From positions 1-5,541 of the forward strand of contig JAPPIY010000282.1 in the NCBI GenBank assembly GCA_026914095.1: 5,541 nucleotides of DNA, written 5' to 3'. The position numbers and the translations under genes are program-made. This stretch comes from Oligoflexia bacterium. GTDB taxonomy: Bacteria; Bdellovibrionota; Bdellovibrionia; Bdellovibrionales; UBA1609. Under the pieces are notes generated by a model. The model ran no database searches. It was not told where the DNA came from and saw nothing but the letters and a program-made list of their open reading frames with translations. Within the stretch, counting starts at the first letter, position 1. Each line of letters begins with the position of its first letter. Positions 1-5,107 of this stretch are shown one piece after another.

Positions 1-72
1 ATAGCTGGATAAGGTATCATTAAAGAGAAAATAATTTTTTGCTTTTCCTTATCTTATTTCCATGTTAAAACT

Positions 73-339
73 TCAAAGTATGAAAAAACTTACAGAAGAC
101 GGAACTTTCAAATCCGATCGATATAAAAAAATTTTTTGATTCCCCGGAAAATGCCCTTTCAAAATAAGCTCCCTGTCTCCAATATAATCATAGTTTAAAT
201 AGGCTGGATTTTTAAAGCTGGAACTTTTTAAAAGAGAAAGGGCTAATGTGGTTTTTCCCGCCTGTCTAGGGCCGTTGATGAAAACCATTTTATCTTTTAG
301 ATCAGCTCTAATATCTTTTTTTAAGTATCTTTCTATCAT
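73..339 (-). pseudogene. AAA+ ATPase (DUF4143-type), truncated by frameshift
   Basis: N-terminal part of a P-loop ATPase of the AAA_14/DUF4143 group, whose full members are about 400 residues. From the chosen ATG (339) the protein opens MIERYLKK and carries Walker A, GPRQAGKTT, at residues 23-31. It then has the family-typical YLNYD and RELILKGHFP segments, and homology stops near residue 65. An A6/T7 tract (minus strand, about 137-125) follows. Reading past it in another frame gives FFYIDRI, a stop, then KFR, which resembles the expected Walker B stretch IxFDEIHKFR with decay. This points to a frameshift plus a nonsense change, so the 88-residue product is a remnant and probably non-functional. 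Upstream in-frame starts (393, 360) exist, but the promoter at 365-393 would start transcription at about 358, which favours 339. Confident about the family; the frameshift reading is inference. Confidence 0.7.
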
Positions 340-364
340 TGTTCTATTTTCCGCCCTCATGCAA

Positions 365-393
365 ATAATATGAGTTTTTTGGACTATTGTCAA
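365..393 (-). promoter_or_regulatory. sigma70-type promoter of the ATPase fragment
   Basis: On the minus strand TTGACA (393-388, perfect -35) is followed after exactly 17 bases by TATTAT (370-365, five of six -10 bases). The predicted transcript start is about 358, giving a leader of roughly 20 bases before the ATG at 339, with a purine-rich GAGGGCGG in it. It is one of the best promoter matches in the window and lies inside one copy of the palindromic repeat at 370-435, so a DNA-binding regulator is plausible. Confidence 0.6.
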
Positions 394-435
394 ATTTACT
401 CATGAGTTTTTTGGACTGATGTCCATTTGACTCAT
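370..435. repeat. two tandem 32-bp palindromic repeats
   Basis: Copy 1 (370-401) and copy 2 (402-433) share 27 of 32 bases. Each unit is bounded by ATGAGT and ACTCAT (370-375/398-403 and 402-407/430-435). The junction makes a perfect palindrome ACTCATGAGT (398-407). Copy 2 also has an inner perfect hairpin TGGAC-TGAT-GTCCA (412-425). Copy 1 spans the promoter of the ATPase fragment from -35 to -10. A duplicated operator is the simplest reading; a decayed mobile-element end is an alternative. Confidence 0.65.
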
Positions 436-550
436 GTGACAATTTCAAAATTTAGACAGACAGGGCTTATCCGCATCAGCTTATATAGTCGTTCCTGAAA
501 AAGCCAGAGAAAAAGCTCTCTCCATTCAAAAGCTGTATTTTCTTGCAAAT

Positions 551-661
551 ATTTTTCCTTGAAAATAGCGCTTTTATAATTTTTTGAAAAAGGGATTTGA
601 AAGATTTAAAACCGGAAAACCCACACAAGAGGGCTATATTATCATAGCTGTTATGAGACAA
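551..661 (-). pseudogene. probable AraC-type HTH remnant
   Basis: A reading frame directly downstream of the TVP38 gene encodes IALLCGFSGFKSFKSLF and then QKIIKALFSRK. This follows the AraC/XylS second helix-turn-helix pattern: IA, three residues, GF, five residues, F, three residues, F, then a basic stretch. The conserved proline of that signature (TPxxYR) is replaced by phenylalanine. Only about 30 residues are recognisable; the rest of the frame to its stop at 476 matches nothing I know. The only start is a TTG at 661 with no convincing ribosome binding site. The upstream DNA-binding half and any effector domain are absent. I read it as a fossil of a regulator; a chance match in a short ORF remains possible. 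Confidence 0.35.
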
Positions 662-678
662 GTTTTAGTAAAAATAAG

Positions 679-1482
679 CTAATTTAGAAAAATTTGCTCG
701 GAATCTAAAGAAAATTCTTCCCTAGACTTCTTAAATCTCTTTAAAAATTTAAAACTGTATCTGACTGTGAGCGGAAACAAGCCCATAAGAGCAAAGGCAA
801 AAAGGAAACTAGGGTCAGAAAGGCCACTCCAATCTTCTAACCGGGACAGCTGAGAACCCATATTGACATAAACAAACAGTGTTGGCAAAAACGCTATAAA
901 GCTAACTGTAAAAAACACATTCAGCCGCATAGAAGTTAATCCCATTAACATATTTGTAAAGAATAAAGGTGTAAAAGGGAAAAGGCGAAAGGCAAACAAA
1001 TAATAGGTTTCATCCTGTTCTAAATGGCTGTATAGCTTTTCCAGTTTAGACCCTGCTTTCTTAACAAAAAAATCCCGCAAAAAATGTCTTGTAATTAAAA
1101 ACGCAAATCCAGAGCCTAAGCTAACCGCAAAAAGAGAAATAAGCAGACCTGGCGCAAAACCAAATAAAAACCCGCCGGCAATACTTAAAACAGTAGTTCC
1201 CGGCAAACTAACAGTAGAGGCCAATACATACACTAAAAAAAAGAAAACCGCTGTTAAAAAAGGTTGCTCTTGAATCAAGTAAAAAAGCTGTTTTTTATAA
1301 CTCAAAATATCTGACAGGCTGAAAGTTCTCAACCATAAAATCAGGCTTATTAAAAGAACAGCGCAAAGTATTAATATTAATATTTTATATTTTTTAAAAA
1401 TACGGAAAATAGGCTTAATCAGTCCAACCTTTAATAAAATATCTAAAAAAATAGAAAATATTTTCTTTATCACCGGCCTCAC
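679..1482 (-). CDS. TVP38/TMEM64 family membrane protein (VTT domain)
   Basis: Integral inner-membrane protein of 267 residues in the DedA/VTT superfamily, a normal length for TVP38/TMEM64 proteins. Some VTT relatives are implicated in lipid scrambling or transport, but this one's substrate is unknown. Hydrophobic segments lie at about 33-51, 74-93, 95-131, 189-208 and 225-243. The VTT domain covers about 92-211. It contains LPGTTVLSIAGGFLFGF (93-109), GSGFAFLITRHF, and the later signature FRLFPFTPLFFTNMLMGLT (165-183), followed by FLPTLFVYVNMGS. Both ends are basic (KK/RK-rich). The start is GTG at 1482; there is no ATG in frame and no good ribosome site for it, so a second GTG three codons on is possible. 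It lies one base after the stop of a small ORF and within a GTGA overlap with an 11-codon leader, suggesting translational coupling. No downstream terminator is evident. Confidence 0.88.
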   Translation of the reverse strand: MRPVIKKIFSIFLDILLKVGLIKPIFRIFKKYKILILILCAVLLISLILWLRTFSLSDILSYKKQLFYLIQEQPFLTAVFFFLVYVLASTVSLPGTTVLSIAGGFLFGFAPGLLISLFAVSLGSGFAFLITRHFLRDFFVKKAGSKLEKLYSHLEQDETYYLFAFRLFPFTPLFFTNMLMGLTSMRLNVFFTVSFIAFLPTLFVYVNMGSQLSRLEDWSGLSDPSFLFAFALMGLFPLTVRYSFKFLKRFKKSREEFSLDSEQIFLN

Positions 1483-1483
1483 A

Positions 1484-1627
1484 CTAAACCAATTTTCCCA
1501 AAAAATCCAGCCATTTTATAAACTCCTGCCTAAAGCGCAGAGCCTGTTTTTTATAACGGTTTAAGGGTTTATAAGAAGGATTGAGACAAAATAAGGCCGA
1601 ATCACAAACAAATTGTTTTTTTTTCAA
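1484..1627 (-). CDS. small hypothetical protein upstream of TVP38
   Basis: I do not recognise this 47-residue ORF. From a TTG at 1627 (an alternative in-frame TTG lies at 1633) it reads MKKKQFVCDSALFCLN, continues through PSYKPLNRYKKQALRF and ends KWLDFLGKLV. It is basic and aromatic, with two cysteines near the N-terminus and no signal peptide or membrane segment. AGGG six bases upstream of the 1627 TTG could be its ribosome site. The TAG stop (1486-1484) is one base from the GTG of the TVP38 gene, a spacing typical of co-translated genes. Against it: no ATG start, small size, and its 5' end lies close to the divergent FKBP promoter. It could also be the 3' remnant of a longer gene. Confidence 0.4.
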   Translation of the reverse strand: MKKKQFVCDSALFCLNPSYKPLNRYKKQALRFRQEFIKWLDFLGKLV

Positions 1628-1636
1628 TTTCAACCC

Positions 1637-1660
1637 TTGACAAAAATAATTATCTATAAT
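1637..1660 (+). promoter_or_regulatory. promoter region of the FKBP gene, short spacer
   Basis: A perfect TTGACA (1637-1642) and a perfect TATAAT (1655-1660) occur in the right order on the plus strand but only 12 bases apart, too close for ordinary sigma70 use. With a 17-19 base spacer the -10 would be weaker (TCTATT, CTATTT or TATTTC at 1660-1667). Which -10 is used cannot be decided from sequence. The gene's ribosome site is GGGAG at about 1675-1679, seven bases before the ATG at 1686. Confidence 0.45.
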
Positions 1661-1685
1661 CTATTTCTATTAGCGGGAGTTAGTT

Positions 1686-2378
1686 ATGAGAAAATTACTT
1701 TTAATTTTTATTCTAAGCTTGCCTTTTTTGTCTTGTGAACAAATAAAAAATTTATGGGACAAGCCGGTTAAACTTGAAACAGAAGAAGATAAAACCAGTT
1801 ATATTCTAGGCTACATCTTAAGTAAAAATATAAAACAAGACGAGCCTAACCTCAATGACAGGGCTTTCTTGCAAGGAGTCAAAGACAACCTTCACAATAA
1901 AGAGCCTGTTTTAAAGCAGGAAGACATAACAGCAATCAATAAAAAAATAGAGCAAAAAGCTCTATCAAAACAACAAAAAGAAGAAGGAGAAAAACACAAA
2001 ATGGACGGACAAAAATTTTTAGAGGAAAATAAAAACAAAGAAGGAGTCAAAGTCACCGAATCGGGTTTGCAGTATGAAGTGCTAACTGAAGGAAAAGGAA
2101 AGGCCCCTACAGATACAGACACTGTGGAAGTTCATTACCGCGGCGTTTTGATTGATGGAACAGAATTTGACAGCTCCTATAAAAGAAACAGCAGTATTTC
2201 CTTTCCCCTTAATGGTGTCATCAAAGGCTGGACTGAAGGGCTTCAGCTAATGAAAGAAGGAGCTAAATATAAGTTTTATATCCCTCCTGAACTGGCTTAT
2301 GGAGAAAGAGGAGCTGGACAAAGCATTCCCCCTCACTCCACTTTGATTTTTGAAGTTGAGCTTTTAAAAGTTCAATAA
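1686..2378 (+). CDS. FKBP-type peptidyl-prolyl isomerase, predicted lipoprotein
   Basis: A 230-residue Mip/FkpA-type isomerase that catalyses cis-trans isomerisation at proline and assists folding outside the cytoplasm. Residues 1-16 form a lipoprotein signal ending in FLSC, with Cys17 the predicted acylated residue; Phe at -3 is less usual than Leu. Glu rather than Asp follows the Cys, which suggests outer-membrane sorting. Residues about 33-115 are the FKBP N-terminal dimerisation domain (SYILGYILSKNIK, then a long charged helix). The catalytic FKBP domain covers about 124-230. It keeps the FKBP pocket residues Tyr151, Phe161, Asp162, Val178, Ile179, Trp182, Tyr205 and Phe222, in motifs VHYRGVLIDGTEFDSS, VIKGWTEGL, AYGERGAG and IPPHSTLIFEVELL. 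All expected residues are present, so it should be active. It is a single gene, divergent from the TVP38 unit and convergent with gor. Confidence 0.95.
   Translation: MRKLLLIFILSLPFLSCEQIKNLWDKPVKLETEEDKTSYILGYILSKNIKQDEPNLNDRAFLQGVKDNLHNKEPVLKQEDITAINKKIEQKALSKQQKEEGEKHKMDGQKFLEENKNKEGVKVTESGLQYEVLTEGKGKAPTDTDTVEVHYRGVLIDGTEFDSSYKRNSSISFPLNGVIKGWTEGLQLMKEGAKYKFYIPPELAYGERGAGQSIPPHSTLIFEVELLKVQ
2356..2375. terminator. palindrome at the FKBP/gor tail-to-tail junction
   Basis: The last codons of the FKBP gene form a 20-base near-perfect palindrome, TTGAGCTTTT/AAAAGTTCAA, with one G-T pair. It is followed within 20 bases by a second AT-only inverted repeat (TTTTA-TAT-TAAAA, about 2383-2395) in the 19-base gap to the gor stop. 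Neither has a GC-rich stem and clean T-tract, so these are weak candidates for a shared bidirectional transcription end. Confidence 0.25.
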
Positions 2379-2397
2379 CAAATTTTATATTAAAAAA

Positions 2398-3753
2398 TCA
2401 ATCTCTAGCTGTTCTCATAGTAACTAATTCTTCAGCGCTGGTGGGGTGTATTCCAATGGTTTGATCCAAGTCGGATTTTTTAATTCGGTTCTTAACAGCG
2501 ACAGCAAAGCCCTGTAAAATCTCTCCTGCATTCTCGCCAACAATATGACAGCCTAAAAGCTCATCTGTTTTTTTACAAACCACCCACTTCATATAGGTTT
2601 TTTCTTTAGATTGAGTGAGAGTCAGTTTTAAAGCTCTAAAAGCGCTCTCATACACTTTGACTTCATAGCCCCTCTTGACAGCTTGCTCTTCACTTAAACC
2701 AACAGCTGATGTTTCAGGCTGAGTAAAAACAGCTGAAGGCACACTGTGATAACTAAATTTTCTATAACTTGTTTTATTAAACAAATATTCACTGACACAC
2801 ATTCCCTGATTTAAAGCAACTGGAGTGAGTTGATAGGCTTGTTGGATACAATCCCCCACAGCATAAACACTAGGGCTGGTGGTTTGAAATTTATCATTCA
2901 CAAGGATTTGATCGGATTGAGTTTTAATTCCCACCCCCGACAAATTTAAACCTTTTATATTGGCCTTTCTTCCAATAGCCATAAGAATCAAATCCCCTCT
3001 CCAAGCCTCGCCCTTATCATCCCGGACAACAAAATTTTGATCCTGTTTTTCAATAGCAATTGGATTTCTTTGGGAAAGCATTGCAATGCCCTGAAGAGAT
3101 AGCTCATTTTGAAGATGTTTTCTCACATCCTTATCAAAACCAGATAAAATCAGATCCTTTCTAAACATAAGAGAAACATCTGTTCCTAGAGAGTTAAAAA
3201 TACTGGCAAATTCTAAACCAATATAACCGGCTCCTAAAACTAATAAAGACTGAGGCTGTTTTTCTAAATTAAAAATTTCATTAGAAGTGATACTATGTTC
3301 TGCCCCTTCTATAGCCAGTTTAGACGGCCAGCCCCCTACAGCAATCAAAATATATCGGGCGGTATAGCTCTTTCCCTCCACTTCCACTGTGTGATCGTCT
3401 TTTAAAGACCCATGACCTGAAATACAATCCACTTTATTATTCGTCAAAATATTGTTATAGATAGATTCCAAACGAGCAATTTCTTTATTTCTCACTGAGT
3501 TGAATTGAGTCCAATCCAAATTCATAGAGTTTAACTTCCAGCCATAACCTTTAGCTAATTCAAAATTTTTTTTAAAACTCCCCCCATAAACCATCAGTTT
3601 TTTTGGAATACATCCCCGAATCACACAAGTGCCGCCTAAGCGGTCCTTTTCACATAAAGCCACTTTTGCCCCCAACTGACTGGCCCAGCGGGCGGAGCGG
3701 ATCCCTCCTGATCCTCCCCCTATCACAAACAAATCATAATCATACTGAACCAT
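2398..3753 (-). CDS. gor: glutathione-disulfide reductase
   Basis: Cytoplasmic FAD enzyme of 451 residues, the usual length, which reduces glutathione disulfide to two glutathione with NAD(P)H. The FAD-binding motif is IGGGSGG (11-17). The redox disulfide is Cys43/Cys48 in GGTCVIRGCIPKK. The NADPH-binding fold has GAGYIG at 174-179 and then LMFRKDLILSGFD (195-207). The second FAD motif is YAVGD (296-300). The dimer-interface active site is HPTSAEE with His436 and Glu441, the signature that separates glutathione reductase from dihydrolipoamide and mercuric reductases. In the E. coli enzyme two arginines (198 and 204) contact the NADPH phosphate; here Arg198 is kept but position 204 is Ser. The ATG is preceded by AGGAAGAGG five bases away, a strong ribosome site. 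It is not tightly linked to the amidase gene: a repeat element fills the 269-base spacer. Confidence 0.95.
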   Translation of the reverse strand: MVQYDYDLFVIGGGSGGIRSARWASQLGAKVALCEKDRLGGTCVIRGCIPKKLMVYGGSFKKNFELAKGYGWKLNSMNLDWTQFNSVRNKEIARLESIYNNILTNNKVDCISGHGSLKDDHTVEVEGKSYTARYILIAVGGWPSKLAIEGAEHSITSNEIFNLEKQPQSLLVLGAGYIGLEFASIFNSLGTDVSLMFRKDLILSGFDKDVRKHLQNELSLQGIAMLSQRNPIAIEKQDQNFVVRDDKGEAWRGDLILMAIGRKANIKGLNLSGVGIKTQSDQILVNDKFQTTSPSVYAVGDCIQQAYQLTPVALNQGMCVSEYLFNKTSYRKFSYHSVPSAVFTQPETSAVGLSEEQAVKRGYEVKVYESAFRALKLTLTQSKEKTYMKWVVCKKTDELLGCHIVGENAGEILQGFAVAVKNRIKKSDLDQTIGIHPTSAEELVTMRTARD

Positions 3754-3763
3754 AAACGCCTCT

Positions 3764-3779
3764 TCCTAAAAAATTAGGA
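3764..3779 (-). promoter_or_regulatory. small hairpin overlapping the gor ribosome binding site
   Basis: TCCTAA (3779-3774) pairs with TTAGGA (3769-3764) across a four-T loop in the gor leader. The 3' arm includes the AGGA that begins the ribosome site AGGAAGAGG. The stem is only six mostly weak pairs, so any masking of the site would be marginal. A -10-like TATAAA (3787-3782) would start the transcript close to the 5' arm. Confidence 0.3.
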
Positions 3780-3783
3780 TATT

Positions 3784-3912
3784 TATACGAACCAAGTTTG
3801 AAATTTTAGTATGACTTATTCCGCCTTCCCCTGGAAGACCGAACTTTGCCCTCGCGCAGACGGAGGCGCGAATCTCCAGAACAGACTTTAAAACTCAAAC
3901 TAGATCGGTATA
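3784..3912 (-). mobile_element. MITE-like inverted-repeat element, copy A
   Basis: A 129-base element filling much of the spacer between the amidase gene and gor. Its ends are imperfect inverted repeats of about 25 bases: plus-strand 3784-3809 begins TATACGAACCAAGTTTGA, and the complement of 3889-3912 begins TATACCGATCTAGTTTGA, with about 20 of 24 positions matching. The core is GC-rich in AT-rich surroundings and has two small hairpins (CGCGC/GCGCG at 3853-3870; CTTCC/GGAAG at 3825-3837). Read on the minus strand, 3915-3848 aligns gap-free with 5105-5172 at 48 of 68 bases. TA lies at each border, compatible with TA-targeting IS630/Tc1-type transposition. There is no coding capacity, so it would depend on a transposase elsewhere. 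A REP/ERIC-like palindromic repeat is the alternative class. Confidence 0.6.
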
Positions 3913-3967
3913 TAGCTGTAATTTATAAGTAAAAATAAAAATATTTACAAGAAAATAGTAACACTGC

Positions 3968-3989
3968 GACCTGCCTTTTGGCAAAGATC
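3968..3989 (-). terminator. weak hairpin downstream of the amidase gene
   Basis: On the minus strand GATCT-TT-GCC pairs with GGC-AGGTC around an AAAA loop: eight pairs with a two-base bulge, 34 bases past the amidase stop. No T-tract follows directly, so intrinsic termination is uncertain. Confidence 0.2.
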
Positions 3990-4022
3990 TGTCTGAGATT
4001 TTAAGCCTTTCATCTTTAAGTT

Positions 4023-4694
4023 TTACATAAGAAACCTAAAAAACAGCTTTTTTAACCAAAAGGGAATGGCTGTCTGCTCCATAAGCCAGCTGATTCGTCT
4101 GGCTTTTTGATCATTCCACCTTTTAGGTTTTTTCATAAACCTCAAAGAACGAGACTGACTCTCAGTTAAAACAGGGGCTAGCGTTTTTTGTGAATCTTTA
4201 TAGACTTCTCTAAATAATCTCTGCCAATCAAAAAAATATCCAGGATCTTTTTTGCCGCGAAAGCCGGCAATATGCTCATGTCCCAACACCCTGTCAGAAT
4301 TGTTTAAGGCAGGATAAATCTTTTTGAGATGAAATAAAACTTTAAAAAGACTGTGATATTGCTCCTCAGTAAAAGGAAAGATATTTCCGTTCCAATTCAC
4401 CAGCTCTATGCCAATAGAAAAGCCATTAAAGTTTTTCCATTTTTCTTGTTGAACAGACCAAAAATAACTCTGACCGGCATGAAAAGCCTTTTTACAGCTT
4501 GACCCCCAACAACCTGCTAATTCATAAACCGATCCATCTCTGTCAATCAAAAGATGACAAGAAACAGGTTTAGAGCCTAAAAAAATATCCAAACTTCCTT
4601 TTAAAGTTTGAGCTGTATAATGCAAAATAACAAACTCAACAGGAATATTTATATCCTCAAAATGAGGAGAGCGGTATTTTTTAGAAACTAACAT
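4023..4694 (-). CDS. AmpD-like N-acetylmuramoyl-L-alanine amidase (Amidase_2)
   Basis: Zinc amidase of 223 residues that cleaves the bond between N-acetylmuramic acid and L-Ala of the peptide stem. No signal peptide is visible, so a cytoplasmic role in recycling anhydro-muropeptides, as for AmpD, is the likeliest reading. Family motifs in order are VILHYTA (22-28), SCHLLIDRDGSVYELA (45-60), AFHAGQ (70-75), GFSIGIELVN (91-100) and GHEH...GKKDPGYFFDW (138-157). Predicted zinc ligands are His25, His139 and Asp150; Glu97 and Lys148 match catalytic positions of AmpD. The catalytic domain ends near 165. A basic tail of about 58 residues follows, ending in a hydrophobic, positively charged segment (IPFWLKKLFFRFLM). 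That makes the protein longer than E. coli AmpD (about 183 residues). The ATG at 4694 has only a poor AAAAAG ribosome site. It has its own promoter candidate at 4736-4763. Confidence 0.88.
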   Translation of the reverse strand: MLVSKKYRSPHFEDINIPVEFVILHYTAQTLKGSLDIFLGSKPVSCHLLIDRDGSVYELAGCWGSSCKKAFHAGQSYFWSVQQEKWKNFNGFSIGIELVNWNGNIFPFTEEQYHSLFKVLFHLKKIYPALNNSDRVLGHEHIAGFRGKKDPGYFFDWQRLFREVYKDSQKTLAPVLTESQSRSLRFMKKPKRWNDQKARRISWLMEQTAIPFWLKKLFFRFLM

Positions 4695-4735
4695 CTTTTT
4701 AGAGAATAAACAGTTTTCCCAGCTAAAGCAAAAAA

Positions 4736-4763
4736 ATTATAGGCTCAAGACGAGTCATACCAA
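4736..4763 (-). promoter_or_regulatory. promoter candidate of the amidase gene
   Basis: On the minus strand TTGGTA (4763-4758) is separated by 16 bases from a perfect TATAAT (4741-4736). Transcription would start near 4728, giving a leader of about 34 bases to the ATG at 4694. The -35 hexamer lies in the end of the truncated repeat copy at 4756-4800. Confidence 0.5.
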
Positions 4764-4800
4764 TTGTGTTTGAGTTTTCCTGAGGGGAGCTAAGGACGCC
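4756..4800 (+). mobile_element. truncated copy C of the MITE-like repeat
   Basis: CATACCAATTGTGTTTGAGTTTT (4756-4778; two runs, CATACCAATTGT then GTTTGAGTTTT) matches the end of copy A (complement of 3910-3890) at about 18 of 23 positions. It continues with CCTG, giving a 12-base identity TGAGTTTTCCTG with copy B (4771-4782 and 5123-5134). After an internal deletion, AAGGACG also matches copy B (5186-5192). The far inverted repeat is missing; the element stops short of the DUF2283 gene. Confidence 0.4.
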
Positions 4801-4815
4801 CTGTTTCAGAAATCT

Positions 4816-4947
4816 CTAAAAAAACTGAACCTCTAAAATTTGTCCAGAGGGATCAAATCCGGCAAAAACATTTTCAGAAATTTCCACATTCCTTGAAACC
4901 CGTCTTTTACTCAAAGCAATTGAGAGGGTATCGGTCTTTATTATCAT
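4816..4947 (-). CDS. DUF2283-family small protein
   Basis: A 43-residue protein that starts MIIKTDTLSIALSKRRV and continues VEISENVFAGFDPSGQIL to a final EVQFF. This follows the DUF2283 pattern DALYIxLS, then a polar strand, then DxDxxGxIVGIEI. The function of DUF2283 is unknown; members often sit beside DUF4258 toxin-like genes. The N-terminus is a few residues shorter than the usual MKIxYDxEAD start, and a stop lies two codons upstream in frame. The last residues are also shorter than typical (about 50-60 aa). No clear ribosome site precedes the ATG, so expression is uncertain and the gene may be decaying. The amidase gene downstream has its own promoter. Confidence 0.55.
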   Translation of the reverse strand: MIIKTDTLSIALSKRRVSRNVEISENVFAGFDPSGQILEVQFF

Positions 4948-4950
4948 AAC

Positions 4951-5028
4951 TTATATTCGTTATTTTAGCCTCTAGTTAATTAAAGTTGTAATAACAATAA
5001 GGTTGTGATTTTTAGAATCTTTTAAAGT
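4951..5028 (-). pseudogene. possible remnant of a DUF4258-like toxin gene
   Basis: Directly upstream of the DUF2283 gene and in the same frame, the sequence reads LKDSKNHNLIVITTLIN, stop, RLK, stop, RI, stop. The IVIT core followed by R-x-K resembles the C-terminal strand of DUF4258 proteins (xIVVITAYxxxRxKK), the usual neighbour of DUF2283. The evidence is only about 20 residues interrupted by stops, so chance similarity is quite possible. Nothing recognisable precedes it up to 5107, where the DNA is AT-rich. Confidence 0.25.
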
Positions 5029-5107
5029 TTAATTTAATATAAAAGAAAGGCAAAGTTAATTTCAAAATCAGACACATCCTGTTATCCAATTTCTATTTCT
5101 TTCCATA

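Noticed and set aside
370..410. Possible relationship of the 32-bp tandem palindromes to the MITE-like family, through shared TGAGTTTT
   Set aside because: Only eight AT-rich bases are shared; the flanks and the GC-rich core are absent.
483..536. AGAGA/TCTCT inverted repeat as terminator of the minus-strand unit
   Set aside because: The stem is about five pairs with a poor loop, and the T-run is in the wrong place.
476..550. Continuation of the AraC-like frame to its stop as a complete 61-aa protein
   Set aside because: Past the HTH-like segment the residues match nothing and the TTG start is unsupported, so only the HTH-like part is reported.
1892..2122. 76-codon open frame on the minus strand, rich in Ser/Phe/Cys
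   Set aside because: It lies antisense inside the well-supported FKBP gene and has no family motif; it is a by-product of the coding strand.
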